64,000 nt of DNA, from the NCBI RefSeq assembly GCF_000374405.1, contig NZ_KB894283.1, forward strand, positions 21,590 through 85,589. Reading direction: 5' to 3'. Position numbers and translations under genes: made by a program. This document shows, in pieces, positions 52,265 to 61,720 of this stretch (position 1 is its first letter; each line of letters opens with the position of its first letter). The notes beneath the pieces were generated by a model. That model was not told the DNA's origin and did not search any database. It was given only the letters and a program-made list of their open reading frames with translations. The DNA comes from Riemerella columbina DSM 16469. GTDB lineage: Bacteria; Bacteroidota; Bacteroidia; Flavobacteriales; Weeksellaceae.

Positions 52265-52393
52265 TGTATTTATTTTTAAAATATGGGCATAAATATAAGG
52301 AATTTTCTAAATAAGGAACAATAGATTTTTAAGTCTGTTTGTTCTAGTCATAAATAAAATTTGATATCCCTCAGAAAAAGTTCTAAATTTTTG

Positions 52394-52401
52394 TACCTTT
52401 G
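52394..52401 (+). promoter_or_regulatory. -7 element of the SDR gene
   Basis: TACCTTTG matches TAnnTTTG, 59 bases before the ATG. No -33 at the right distance. Confidence 0.45.
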
Positions 52402-52460
52402 TTCACGGATTTTTTTAATGATAAAAACTTTAGAAAAAGCTGTATCGAAAACAAACATTG

Positions 52461-53489
52461 ATGAATCAAAACTCTAATTATCATACCGTATTAGTTACTG
52501 GGGGAACTGGCATTTTAGGAAGTATGTTGCTTTTGAAACTTCTTGAAAAAGGCTATCATGTAAAGGCAACTTATCGAAAAAATAGCGTGAAAGAATCGGT
52601 AATGGATATTTTTAAATATTATACTGATAACAGCGAAATCCTTTATAAAAAAATAGACTGGGTAGCGGTGGATTTTGAGGACTTGGATTCATTAAGACAG
52701 GCGTTTTCTGGTGTAGACGCCATTTACCATTGTGCGGGAACAGTCAGCTTTAACCCTAATGATAAAAAAGCCCTCTATAATACCAATATTACGGGAACTA
52801 AAAACTGTCTGTATATTGCAGATGAATTAAAGGTTAAAAAGTTTCTTTTTGTCAGTTCTATTGCGGTGTTGGATAGCATTAATGAACACGGAATGATAGA
52901 TGAGGAATCTCACTTTAACCCTAAAATTTCACATTCGGATTATGCGATTTCTAAGCATTTAGCAGAAATGGAAGTTTGGCGTGCTTCTGCGGAAGGTATG
53001 CAAGTCATCATCATTAACCCTGGAGTGATTATTGGTTCAGGGAATTGGAAACAAAGTAGTGGGGCATTGTTTAGTCGATTAAAAACATTACCTTATAGTT
53101 TTATTGGTTGCACGGGCTATGTAGATGTAAGAGATGTTGCCAATATTGCCATTCAACTAATGGATGGTCCTCACGCTGATGAACGATTTATCGTAGTTGC
53201 AGAAAACCAATCCTATATCGACCTTGCCAATCAAGTAAGGCAAAAATTAAATCTTAAACCTGCAGAACAACTGCCTAAATTTTGGTTAAATATTGGAGGG
53301 GCTTTAAATACTGCTTTGGGGTGGCTAATCCCTCCATTAAAATGGCTCAGCAAACCTAATAGAATGGCGATTACAGAATGTGTTCCAATATCTAATAACA
53401 AAGTGAAGACAGCGTTAGGCTATACTTTTATCCCCTTAGAAGACAGCATTGATTTTCATCTTAAACATTACATAGCCGACCAAAATTAG
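52461..53489 (+). CDS. Extended SDR / NAD(P)-dependent epimerase-like protein
   Basis: 342 residues from ATG 52461 (a TTG directly before is not needed). TGGTGILG (13-20) binds the dinucleotide, YHCAGTVSFNP follows, and the catalytic Tyr-x3-Lys is in SDYAISKHLAE with the serine in LFVSSIAVL. Relatives include dihydroflavonol reductase-like and 3-beta-HSD-like proteins; the substrate is unknown. Monocistronic. Confidence 0.88.
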   Translation: MNQNSNYHTVLVTGGTGILGSMLLLKLLEKGYHVKATYRKNSVKESVMDIFKYYTDNSEILYKKIDWVAVDFEDLDSLRQAFSGVDAIYHCAGTVSFNPNDKKALYNTNITGTKNCLYIADELKVKKFLFVSSIAVLDSINEHGMIDEESHFNPKISHSDYAISKHLAEMEVWRASAEGMQVIIINPGVIIGSGNWKQSSGALFSRLKTLPYSFIGCTGYVDVRDVANIAIQLMDGPHADERFIVVAENQSYIDLANQVRQKLNLKPAEQLPKFWLNIGGALNTALGWLIPPLKWLSKPNRMAITECVPISNNKVKTALGYTFIPLEDSIDFHLKHYIADQN

Positions 53490-53615
53490 AGTGGGGTTTT
53501 CAATCATTTATTTTCGGTATAAATTTCTTTAATATGCAAAATATCATTAGTGTAGTTTGCGTTTATTTGCTATAATATACTTACCTTTATACAAGATTTA
53601 AAAATATAAAATAAT

Positions 53616-54470
53616 ATGATAAAACAAGCCGAATTAGAGCAGATGAAAACTAAGGCGGAACTGATGCAATACCTTCGAAAGCATCAAAATGAAGACCCTA
53701 AAATTTCATCATTAATTGAAAAAATAGAATACGAAGACGAACTAAAGTTATTGCAAGCCGAATTGGTGAATCTTCAAAATTGGATTACGAAAAATAATAA
53801 AAAAGTAGCCATTATTTTTGAAGGGCGAGATGCCTCTGGTAAAGGAGGAACCATCAAGCGTTTTGCAGAGCATTTAAATCCGCGTGCTATGCGAATTGTA
53901 GCACTTAATAAACCCACAGAAGTAGAGCAAAAACAATGGTATTTCCGTCGATATATTAAGGAGTTGCCCAACGCTGGGGAAATGGTGTTTTTTGATAGAA
54001 GTTGGTACAACCGTGCCGTAGTAGAGCCTGTAATGGGATTTTGTACGAATGAACAATACGAATCTTATATGGTACAAGTGCCAGAGTTTGAACATATGCT
54101 CTACGAAGCGGGTACTCATATTATAAAATTCTGGTTTTCAGTAAGTAAAGAAGAGCAACAAGCCCGTTTTGATAGTCGATTGGAAAATCCACTTAAAAAA
54201 TGGAAATATAGTCCAGTGGATGAAAAAGGTCAAGAACTTTGGGACGAATTTACCCGATACAAAGACCAAATGTTTTCGAGAACGCATAATGCTTTTTCGC
54301 CATGGGTTGTGGTAAAATCGGATAATAAAAAGCGTGCAAGACTAGAGGCAATTCGCTATGTGTTGAATCAGTTCAACTATGATGTTAAAGGCGATAGCGG
54401 TGTGTCTTTAACGCCAGACCCAAGCATTATACAAAGGTATTTCCGAATGATAAAACAAATTGACCAATAA
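53616..54470 (+). CDS. Polyphosphate kinase 2 family protein, first copy
   Basis: 284 residues. P-loop GRDASGKGGT starts at residue 70, the lid carries the basic LNPRAMRIVAL, and Walker B is MVFFDRSWYNRA. KKWKYSPVDEKG and a long C-terminal helix complete the PPK2 fold. PPK2 enzymes move phosphate between polyphosphate and nucleotides. One-domain size fits class I or III; which nucleotide it prefers cannot be read. A second, related gene follows after 12 bases. Confidence 0.93.
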   Translation: MIKQAELEQMKTKAELMQYLRKHQNEDPKISSLIEKIEYEDELKLLQAELVNLQNWITKNNKKVAIIFEGRDASGKGGTIKRFAEHLNPRAMRIVALNKPTEVEQKQWYFRRYIKELPNAGEMVFFDRSWYNRAVVEPVMGFCTNEQYESYMVQVPEFEHMLYEAGTHIIKFWFSVSKEEQQARFDSRLENPLKKWKYSPVDEKGQELWDEFTRYKDQMFSRTHNAFSPWVVVKSDNKKRARLEAIRYVLNQFNYDVKGDSGVSLTPDPSIIQRYFRMIKQIDQ

Positions 54471-54482
54471 AAATAGCATAAT

Positions 54483-55274
54483 ATGAATCTTAATAATAAA
54501 GAATTTTCAAAACTGGACTCTAAAAAAGGACTCTATGCCTTGTTGCAGAATGAAGAACTGAACCCAGCAAAGGCGTTAAGAACTTTAAAATACGAAAAAC
54601 GCTTAGCCAAACTTCAGGAAGAACTTATCAAAATGCAAAATTGGGTGGTTCAGAACCAACAGCGGGTTATCATCATTTTTGAAGGTCGAGATGCTGCGGG
54701 TAAAGGAGGTGCAATTAGAAGAATTACCGAGCACCTTAACCCTAGAGAACACCGCGTAGTAGCGCTTCCTAAACCTAACGAAGTAGAGGCGGGGCAGTGG
54801 TATTTCCAAAGATATATCAACCAATTGCCAAAAGCGGGTGAGATTGTATTTTTCGATAGAAGTTGGTACAACCGTGCGGTGGTAGAACCTGTGAATGGCT
54901 TTTGTACTAAAGAAGAATATAAAATATTTATGAGTCAAGTGAATGAGTTTGAAAAAATGCTAGTGAATTCAGGCACATATATTCTAAAGTTGTATTTTTC
55001 TATTTCTAAGCAAGAACAAAAGAAAAGGTTTGAAGATATCATCAACAATCCACTTAAAAAATGGAAATATAGCCCAGTAGATGCTAAGGCATTGGAATTG
55101 TGGGACGACTATACAACCTACAAGGAGAAGATGTTTAAAGTATCAGATACGGATGTCGCTCCATGGAAAATCCTTGATGCCAATAGAAAATCCGAAGCTA
55201 GGATAAAAGCATTAGAATACATTTTGGAAAGTATTCCTTATGAACCTAAAAACGAAAAGTTAGTAAATAAATAA
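54483..55274 (+). CDS. Polyphosphate kinase 2 family protein, second copy
   Basis: 263 residues, clearly related to the preceding protein. P-loop GRDAAGKGG (68-76), Walker B IVFFDRSWYNRAVVEPVNGF, and NPLKKWKYSPVDAKALELWD. The N-terminus and C-terminus differ from the first copy, so the duplication is not recent. The two are probably co-transcribed and may prefer different nucleotides. A terminator follows. Confidence 0.93.
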   Translation: MNLNNKEFSKLDSKKGLYALLQNEELNPAKALRTLKYEKRLAKLQEELIKMQNWVVQNQQRVIIIFEGRDAAGKGGAIRRITEHLNPREHRVVALPKPNEVEAGQWYFQRYINQLPKAGEIVFFDRSWYNRAVVEPVNGFCTKEEYKIFMSQVNEFEKMLVNSGTYILKLYFSISKQEQKKRFEDIINNPLKKWKYSPVDAKALELWDDYTTYKEKMFKVSDTDVAPWKILDANRKSEARIKALEYILESIPYEPKNEKLVNK

Positions 55275-55276
55275 TA

Positions 55277-55304
55277 AAAGGCACCATTTAACTGGTGCTT
55301 TTCT
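55277..55304 (+). terminator. Terminator after the PPK2 pair
   Basis: 10-bp stem with one G-T pair (55277-55286 with 55293-55302), a 6-nt loop and a short T-rich tail. Confidence 0.7.
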
Positions 55305-55411
55305 ATTTTCAAAAATTTTGAATATCATATGATTGATTTAACCTTGGTCCATTTGTTAATAGTTAATTTTGTCCTTATTAAAACTTTACACCATGCTTAA
55401 TAAATTTTCAG

Positions 55412-55419
55412 TATCTTTG
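55412..55419 (+). promoter_or_regulatory. -7 element of the DEAD-box gene
   Basis: TATCTTTG, 20 bases before the ATG at 55440, so the leader is very short. No -33 match at the right spacing. Confidence 0.5.
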
Positions 55420-55439
55420 CAGAAATTTTATAATACTTA

Positions 55440-57107
55440 ATGAATTTATTTAGCGAGTCCAATTTAAATTCTGATATTCAGAAAGCGATTGGCGAAATGG
55501 GCTACGAAAGCCCTACGGAGATTCAAAAACAGGCGATTCCTTTTATTTTAGCAGATCAGCGAGATCTTATTGCATTAGCACAAACAGGAACGGGGAAAAC
55601 CGCAGCGTTTTCATTGCCTATTTTGGATATGATTGACGACAAAAGTCGTAAAATACAACTTCTGGTGCTATGTCCTACCAGAGAACTTTGTTTACAAATT
55701 GCAAGGGACATTGATAACTATTCCAAATACCAAAAAGGGGTAAAATCGGTAGCCGTTTATGGAGGTAGCAGTATTATTGACCAAATCCGAAGTCTTAGAG
55801 ACAAACCTCAAATTATTGTAGGAACACCGGGAAGGGTGATTGACTTAATCAATAGAAAAGCACTGGATTTCTCAGAAATTCAATGGTTGGTTTTAGATGA
55901 AGCCGATGAAATGCTTTCTATGGGCTTTAAGAATGATTTGGAAACGATACTTTCCGAAACACCTGATACCAAGCAAACTTTCCTTTTCTCTGCAACCATG
56001 AGTAAGGAAGTAGAGCGTATTTCTAAAAATTATTTAACGAATCCTCATCGTATTTCGGTAGGTTCTATTAATGAAGTAAAGAAAAACATTACCCACGAAT
56101 ATTATGTGGTAAGTTATAGACAGAAGAAGGAAGCATTAAAACGATTAATTGACGCTAATCCTAATCAATACTCTATTATCTTTTGTCGTACCAGAATGGA
56201 AACCAAGGATGTAGCAGATTATCTAATGCAACATGGTTTCGCAGCAGATGCGCTTCATGGGGACTTATCTCAAGCACAGCGAGATACGGTGATGAAGAAG
56301 TTTAGACTTAAAAATATTGATATTTTAGTCGCTACCGATGTGGCGGCAAGAGGACTTGATGTAGATTCTCTGACCCATGTGATTCATTATTCACTTCCAG
56401 ATGACCCAGAAGTATTCGTACACAGAAGTGGTAGAACGGGGCGTGCAGGGAAAGATGGGATTTCTATGGCACTCATCAAACCAGATGAAACTAGAAAACT
56501 AAAGCAAATCCGAAATCAAACCAAAATTGACCTTAAGGAAAAGCAAATTCCAAAAGGGGAAGATATTATCAAAGCTCAAGTAGCAGGTGTGTTTGAACAT
56601 TTATTTACTGAGCATGAAAATTATTTTGATTTTGATGCTAGTTTAATTCCAGATTTATCGGCATTTACTAAAGAAGAATTAGCTCAGCAATTACTTCAGT
56701 TTCAGTTAAGAGATTTGGCGTTGTACTATAAAGATAGAAACGACCTTTCTGACCAAAAACTATCTAGAGAAGGCGATATTAAAGAAAGCCGTAGAGACCG
56801 AAGAGGAAGAGACCGAGATAGAGGAGACCGTTCGAAAGGTGGTTCTAGAAGAGGGAGGAAAAATGAAAATATGGTGCGCTTTTTCTTTAATCTAGGAAAA
56901 AAAGACCAGTTGAAGAAAATGGACATGCTGGATATCATCAACAAAGCCACTAAAAAGTCTAAGAAAAGACCAGATATTGGCGATATTGAGATTTTAGAGA
57001 AATTCTCCTTCTTTGAAGTAGAAAAACCATTTAAAAATGAGATTCTAAGCAACCTATCATCTATGAAATTTAGAGGTAAGGATATGCGTACAGAAGTGGC
57101 TAACTAG
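55440..57107 (+). CDS. DEAD-box RNA helicase
   Basis: 555 residues. Q-motif ESPTEIQKQAIPF, AQTGTGKT (47-54), PTRELC, VLDEADEMLSMGF, FSATMS, then ARGLD and HRSGRTGRAGKDG. A basic Arg-rich linker (SRRDRRGRDRDRGDRSKGG) leads to a DbpA/CsdA-type RNA-binding domain (about 475-555: VRFFFNLGKKDQL, FSFFEVEK). It probably helps ribosome assembly or cold-shock RNA remodelling. A terminator follows. Confidence 0.95.
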   Translation: MNLFSESNLNSDIQKAIGEMGYESPTEIQKQAIPFILADQRDLIALAQTGTGKTAAFSLPILDMIDDKSRKIQLLVLCPTRELCLQIARDIDNYSKYQKGVKSVAVYGGSSIIDQIRSLRDKPQIIVGTPGRVIDLINRKALDFSEIQWLVLDEADEMLSMGFKNDLETILSETPDTKQTFLFSATMSKEVERISKNYLTNPHRISVGSINEVKKNITHEYYVVSYRQKKEALKRLIDANPNQYSIIFCRTRMETKDVADYLMQHGFAADALHGDLSQAQRDTVMKKFRLKNIDILVATDVAARGLDVDSLTHVIHYSLPDDPEVFVHRSGRTGRAGKDGISMALIKPDETRKLKQIRNQTKIDLKEKQIPKGEDIIKAQVAGVFEHLFTEHENYFDFDASLIPDLSAFTKEELAQQLLQFQLRDLALYYKDRNDLSDQKLSREGDIKESRRDRRGRDRDRGDRSKGGSRRGRKNENMVRFFFNLGKKDQLKKMDMLDIINKATKKSKKRPDIGDIEILEKFSFFEVEKPFKNEILSNLSSMKFRGKDMRTEVAN

Positions 57108-57126
57108 TTTGGTTTTTCAGCAATAT

Positions 57127-57166
57127 AAAAAACTCCGTTTCAATACTATTGAAACGGAGTTTTTTA
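57127..57166. terminator. Strong terminator after the DEAD-box gene
   Basis: 18-bp perfect stem (57127-57144 with 57148-57165) with a 3-nt loop, flanked by A and T runs; it serves both converging genes. Confidence 0.9.
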
Positions 57167-57179
57167 ATTAAGATAATAT

Positions 57180-57704
57180 CTATTTTTTGGGTGGAAAACG
57201 ATTGAACAATTCCGATACAATTTGAGGAATTTCTTTTTGTTTAGCTTGTGGATTGTCCACATTAATCCCGCTTCCAATACCTTGCCAAACGAGTTTGTTG
57301 GTTTGGTTATCAATAATATCCACAACCAGTGTTCCAGAATTGTAGTTAGAAGTCCAGGTGTGTCCCACACCGAAGCCCCAGCCCCAAGGACCGCCCCAAC
57401 CCCACATGGCATTAGGGTGTGTACTTCTAATATCTTGAATTTTTTTGTGAGTCGCTTGGATATTGACGATCACATCTGCATTCGCACTCGTCTTAAAGCC
57501 TTTTTGAGCCAGCTGTTTAGACACCTCAGAGATGATGCGGTCTTTGTCCAAATCATTAACTTTTAAATGCTCTGTGTTGAGCGTATAAGTTTTATAAGTG
57601 CCAAATGGCGCCGATTGAGCGTAATCGGTCTTAATTTGAAATGGGCTACAAGCGGTAGCACTTAGTGCTAAAATTGCTATAACCCCCAATAACATCTTTT
57701 TCAT
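57180..57704 (-). CDS. DUF4136 lipoprotein
   Basis: 174 residues. Lipoprotein signal MKKMLLGVIAILALSATAC (Cys19). FGTYKTYTLN, DKDRIISEVSKQLAQKGF, ADVIVNIQATHKKI, and a Gly/Trp-rich patch (WGWGGPWGWGFGVGHTW) followed by GTLVVDIIDNQTNKLVWQG are DUF4136 features. Function unknown; outer-membrane attached. It follows the DUF5522 gene by six bases. Confidence 0.88.
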   Translation of the reverse strand: MKKMLLGVIAILALSATACSPFQIKTDYAQSAPFGTYKTYTLNTEHLKVNDLDKDRIISEVSKQLAQKGFKTSANADVIVNIQATHKKIQDIRSTHPNAMWGWGGPWGWGFGVGHTWTSNYNSGTLVVDIIDNQTNKLVWQGIGSGINVDNPQAKQKEIPQIVSELFNRFPPKK

Positions 57705-57710
57705 AATTAA

Positions 57711-57917
<207 letters not shown>

Positions 57918-57931
57918 TTACAAACTATCCA

Positions 57932-58255
57932 ATGATAATAGTGTGCCAAAATTTGCTTAAAAATACAAAAATAAATGGAATTACCATATTTCCGTTTATT
58001 TTGATTCGTAAGGCTATAGATAGAGGGAATGCTACACTCATTAATCATGAAAAAATACATTTAAAGCAACAGTTGGAACTTGGCATCATTCCATTTTATA
58101 TATGGTATATTGGCGAATTTTATTGGCTTTGGTTTAGATATCGCAATTCTTATGTGGCATATAGAAAAATTCGGTTTGAAAGAGAAGCTTATGCTAATGA
58201 ACATAATTTGAATTACCTTAAAAAAAGAAAATTTTGGGCATTTTTGAAGTATTAG
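57932..58255 (+). CDS. Small membrane-associated HExxH protein
   Basis: 107 residues. INHEKIHLKQQLELG contains HEKIH (about residues 39-43), the zinc-binding pattern of gluzincin proteases, and EREAYANEHN about 45 residues later could give the third ligand, as in M56-like and related peptidases. IIPFYIWYIGEFYWLWFRYR is an aromatic hydrophobic segment. It is far smaller than known M56 proteins; I would call it a possible minimal metallopeptidase or a degenerate relative. Its 3' end overlaps the next gene by 22 bases. Confidence 0.6.
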   Translation: MIIVCQNLLKNTKINGITIFPFILIRKAIDRGNATLINHEKIHLKQQLELGIIPFYIWYIGEFYWLWFRYRNSYVAYRKIRFEREAYANEHNLNYLKKRKFWAFLKY

Positions 58256-59166
58256 ATTTTAGGAATTTACCAGAGCGACCTATCGTTCCGATACCCATAG
58301 CACATTCATCGGTAGAGTTATATATAAAAAGAGAGGATAGGGTACACCCCGAAATTTCTGGGAATAAATTTTGGAAATTGTTTTATAATATCCATGATTA
58401 TATCAAAGAAACCCCTTTATCACCTAGACTTATTACTTTTGGAGGTGCGTATTCCAACCATATTGCAGCAACGGCTGCCGTGGGTAAATTAATGAAAATC
58501 CCGACTTTAGGGATTATTCGGGGTGAAGAATTAGCGGGGAAGTGGCAAGATAATCCCACATTAAAAAAAGCATCGGAAGAGGGAATGGGTTTTGAATTTG
58601 TTACGAGAACTCAATACCGAGATAAAGAAAGTCTGTCACAACATTTTAAAAGTCAATATCCTGATGCTTTACTCATTCCAGAAGGAGGTTCTAATCCGAA
58701 AGCGGTAGAAGGCATTAAATTGATGCTCAATGATGAAACCAAAACTTTTGATTATCTTTGCACTGCGGTAGGTACTGGGGGAACGGTTGCTGGTTTAGCA
58801 AAGTTTTCCGAAAGCCACCAGACGGTTTTAGGCTTTAAAGTCGTTAATGATAATAGCGCAGAAGATACAGTTAAAAATTTGAACGATGGGAAATCAGTCC
58901 AATGGATTGAAGCGTATGGTAGAGGCTATGGTAAGATTACCAATGAACTGGTGGCGTTTATTAATGACTTTTATGAGCGATATCATATTCCGCTAGAGCC
59001 TATTTATACTGGAAAAATGATGATGCAATTGATTCAAATGATAGAACAAAATTATTTCCCAGAGGGCAGTCGTATTTTGGCATTCCACACGGGTGGTTTG
59101 CAAGGTATTAAAGGAATTAATGAGCAACTTAAAGCACAAAATAAATATTTAATCAAATCAGAATAA
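58234..59166 (+). CDS. ACC deaminase / D-cysteine desulfhydrase-family PLP enzyme
   Basis: 310 residues, fold-type II PLP enzyme. The Schiff-base lysine is Lys45 in ISGNKFWKL; FGGAYSNHIAATAA is the phosphate-side loop, and TAVGTGGTVAGLA the glycine-rich PLP loop. Members deaminate D-cysteine or aminocyclopropane carboxylate; D-cysteine desulfhydrase is more usual in bacteria. The start is a TTG inside the preceding gene; no ATG is near. Confidence 0.88.
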   Translation: MGIFEVLDFRNLPERPIVPIPIAHSSVELYIKREDRVHPEISGNKFWKLFYNIHDYIKETPLSPRLITFGGAYSNHIAATAAVGKLMKIPTLGIIRGEELAGKWQDNPTLKKASEEGMGFEFVTRTQYRDKESLSQHFKSQYPDALLIPEGGSNPKAVEGIKLMLNDETKTFDYLCTAVGTGGTVAGLAKFSESHQTVLGFKVVNDNSAEDTVKNLNDGKSVQWIEAYGRGYGKITNELVAFINDFYERYHIPLEPIYTGKMMMQLIQMIEQNYFPEGSRILAFHTGGLQGIKGINEQLKAQNKYLIKSE

Positions 59167-59187
59167 TATCACAATCAATAAAACACA

Positions 59188-60258
59188 ATGAAAAAATTAT
59201 TTGCAGTATGTGCCTTATTAGCACTTACAAAAGTTTCAGCACAGCAATGGGCGAATGACGAACAATATATCCAGCGTTTTGCCCCTTATGCCGTAGAGGA
59301 AATGGAAAAATACAATATTCCAGCGAGTATTACGCTAGCCCAAGGGCTTCTAGAAACAGGGGGAGGACAATCACGATTGGCTCAAGAGGGAAACAATCAT
59401 TTTGGTATTAAATGTAAAGAAAATTGGACGGGTAGAACCATGCGCCATACCGACGATGCTCCAAATGAATGTTTCCGTGTATACGACGACCCTAGAGAAT
59501 CTTATGAAGACCACTCTAAGTTTTTAGCATTTAGAAAATATTATGTCAACCTTTTTAAATTAGACCCTAAAGATTATCGGGCATGGGCACATGGATTAAA
59601 AAAAGCGGGTTATGCTACCAATCCACGCTATGCTTATATTTTAATTGATAGAATTGAAAAGTACAAACTTTACGAATTTGACCATACCAATTCTAAAGAA
59701 GTGCTTTATACGATATTAAAACTTTATCCAGAACTCAATAATGATGCTGGGTTTATGGCAAAACTGAATCCTAATTCAGTAATGTCTGAAGTAAAAAAAG
59801 AAAAAACACCAGTGACAGTTATTGCTCCATACAAACAAGAGTCTTATGCTCAGCAGCAAAAAACAGCAGAGCAATTAAGAAATGAAAAGCGAGCCTTACT
59901 CAATACCATTACCGTAAAAACACATCCTAATGGTGGGTTGAAATATATTGTGGTGCCAACGGATACCGATGTGGCGTATATTGCTAAGAAATTTAACCTT
60001 AGAGAAGGGCGTTTAATCAAATGGAACGAACTAGAGGGGACAAAACTTACGGCAAATGATATAATTTTCTTAGAGTCTAAAAATTCTTCAGGAAATGTAG
60101 AAACCTATGTTGCACAGCCTAATGACACCATGTATCGTATTGCTCAAAAATTTGGGATAAAGCTTAAAAAATTATATCAAAGAAATAGAATGGAAGTGGG
60201 GGAGGAACCCTCAGTTGGGCAGAAAATTTATTTGCAAGGTAGAAAACCGCGTCATTAA
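59188..60258 (+). CDS. Secreted N-acetylglucosaminidase with LysM domains
   Basis: 356 residues. Sec signal peptide ending VSAQ (about residue 18). The GH73 glucosaminidase domain (about 25-165) has ASITLAQGLLETGGGQSRLA with catalytic Glu56 and NNHFGIKCKENW. The C-terminal half holds two LysM-like repeats (about 250-300: VPTDTDVAYIAKKFNLREGR; about 308-350: AQPNDTMYRIAQKFGIKLKK). It cuts peptidoglycan glycan chains outside the inner membrane. Confidence 0.93.
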   Translation: MKKLFAVCALLALTKVSAQQWANDEQYIQRFAPYAVEEMEKYNIPASITLAQGLLETGGGQSRLAQEGNNHFGIKCKENWTGRTMRHTDDAPNECFRVYDDPRESYEDHSKFLAFRKYYVNLFKLDPKDYRAWAHGLKKAGYATNPRYAYILIDRIEKYKLYEFDHTNSKEVLYTILKLYPELNNDAGFMAKLNPNSVMSEVKKEKTPVTVIAPYKQESYAQQQKTAEQLRNEKRALLNTITVKTHPNGGLKYIVVPTDTDVAYIAKKFNLREGRLIKWNELEGTKLTANDIIFLESKNSSGNVETYVAQPNDTMYRIAQKFGIKLKKLYQRNRMEVGEEPSVGQKIYLQGRKPRH

Positions 60259-60285
60259 TTCGTTATAAAAAATTCAATCAAAATC

Positions 60286-61566
60286 ATGTTATACCAAAGA
60301 AGTAGTGCCTTGTTTCAAGAGGCAAAACAGTATATCCCAGGTGGGGTTAATTCGCCCGTTAGAGCATTTAAATCTGTGGGGGGAACGCCTGTATTTATGA
60401 AATCTGCAAAAGGGGCTTATCTTACCGATGCGGATGATAGAACTTATATTGATTATATTAACTCTTGGGGGCCTGCCATTTTAGGACATACCTACCCAAA
60501 AGTTTTAGAGGCAGTAAAGGAACAAGCAGAACAAGGATTTTCATTTGGAACACCTACGGAATTAGAAACCGAGATTGCTAAATATATAACTGAACAAGTA
60601 CCTAATATCGACCAAATCCGTATGGTATCTTCTGGTACAGAGGCGTGTATGAGTGCTATTCGTTTGGCGAGAGGCTATACGGGGAGGGATAAAATCATCA
60701 AGTTTGAAGGCTGCTACCATGGGCATTCGGATTCTTTTTTAATTAAAGCGGGAAGTGGTGCTGCTACTTTTGGAAATCCCAATTCCCCAGGGGTTACGCA
60801 AGGTACAGCAAAAGATACTCTATTGGCAAGATACAATGATATTGAGCAGATAGAAGATTTATTTAGACATAATGAGGGCGAAATTGCCGCGATTATCATA
60901 GAACCCGTAGCAGGAAATATGGGGTGCGTATTGCCAGAAAATGATTTCCTTAAAAAGTTAAGAACGCTATGTGATGCGCATGGTACATTGTTGATTTTTG
61001 ATGAGGTGATGACGGGATTCCGTTTAGCTTTTGGTGGTGCTCAGGAAGTGTTTGGTGTAAAAGCAGATATCGTAACTTATGGAAAAGTCATTGGTGGTGG
61101 AATGCCAGTTGGGGCTTTTGCCGCAAGAGAAGAAATTATGAATCATTTGGCGCCAAGAGGAGCGGTATACCAAGCCGGAACGCTAAGTGGTAATCCCATA
61201 GCGATGAGGGCAGGATTGACGACTTTACAATGCATTAAAGAATATGCCGATTTCTATAAAAAAATTAATAAGACAACGGAAACTCTAGATTTTGAAATTG
61301 GTAAAATTCTTAACGAAAAAGGCATTGAACACCGCATCAATAGAAAAGGCTCTATGATGTCTATCTTTTTCCATATCAATAGAGTTTCAAATTTTGATGA
61401 AGCACAGAATGCTAATCATGCGTTATTCAATCACTTCTTCCATCATCTATTGGAGCGTGGGGTGTACTTACCACCAAGTGGCTACGAAACTTGGTTTATT
61501 TCTGCGGCAATAGGCGATAAAGAAATAGATAAAACTTTAGAAGCCGTAAGAAGTTTGGAGTATTAA
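60286..61566 (+). CDS. hemL: Glutamate-1-semialdehyde 2,1-aminomutase
   Basis: 426 residues. [20 protein letters not shown] at the start, [16 protein letters not shown], and the PLP lysine Lys267 in [18 protein letters not shown]. It makes 5-aminolevulinate for heme by the C5 pathway. A weak hairpin follows. Confidence 0.97.
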   Translation: MLYQRSSALFQEAKQYIPGGVNSPVRAFKSVGGTPVFMKSAKGAYLTDADDRTYIDYINSWGPAILGHTYPKVLEAVKEQAEQGFSFGTPTELETEIAKYITEQVPNIDQIRMVSSGTEACMSAIRLARGYTGRDKIIKFEGCYHGHSDSFLIKAGSGAATFGNPNSPGVTQGTAKDTLLARYNDIEQIEDLFRHNEGEIAAIIIEPVAGNMGCVLPENDFLKKLRTLCDAHGTLLIFDEVMTGFRLAFGGAQEVFGVKADIVTYGKVIGGGMPVGAFAAREEIMNHLAPRGAVYQAGTLSGNPIAMRAGLTTLQCIKEYADFYKKINKTTETLDFEIGKILNEKGIEHRINRKGSMMSIFFHINRVSNFDEAQNANHALFNHFFHHLLERGVYLPPSGYETWFISAAIGDKEIDKTLEAVRSLEY

Positions 61567-61584
61567 AAGTGAATATATAGAGTT

Positions 61585-61617
61585 AAAGCCGTTTCAATTA
61601 TTATTGAGTCGGCTTTA
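61585..61617 (+). terminator. Weak terminator after hemL
   Basis: A 7-bp stem (61585-61591 with 61610-61616) with an inner 4-bp stem; the following tail has few T residues. Confidence 0.45.
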
Positions 61618-61720
61618 TCTATTAAAATAATAAATATTTAAGTGATTGGTTTTAGACTTTACTTTCTAAACCTAAAAAATAAGGTGATAAAAAGCCGCTA
61701 TAAAATCAAAATTCTACCCT

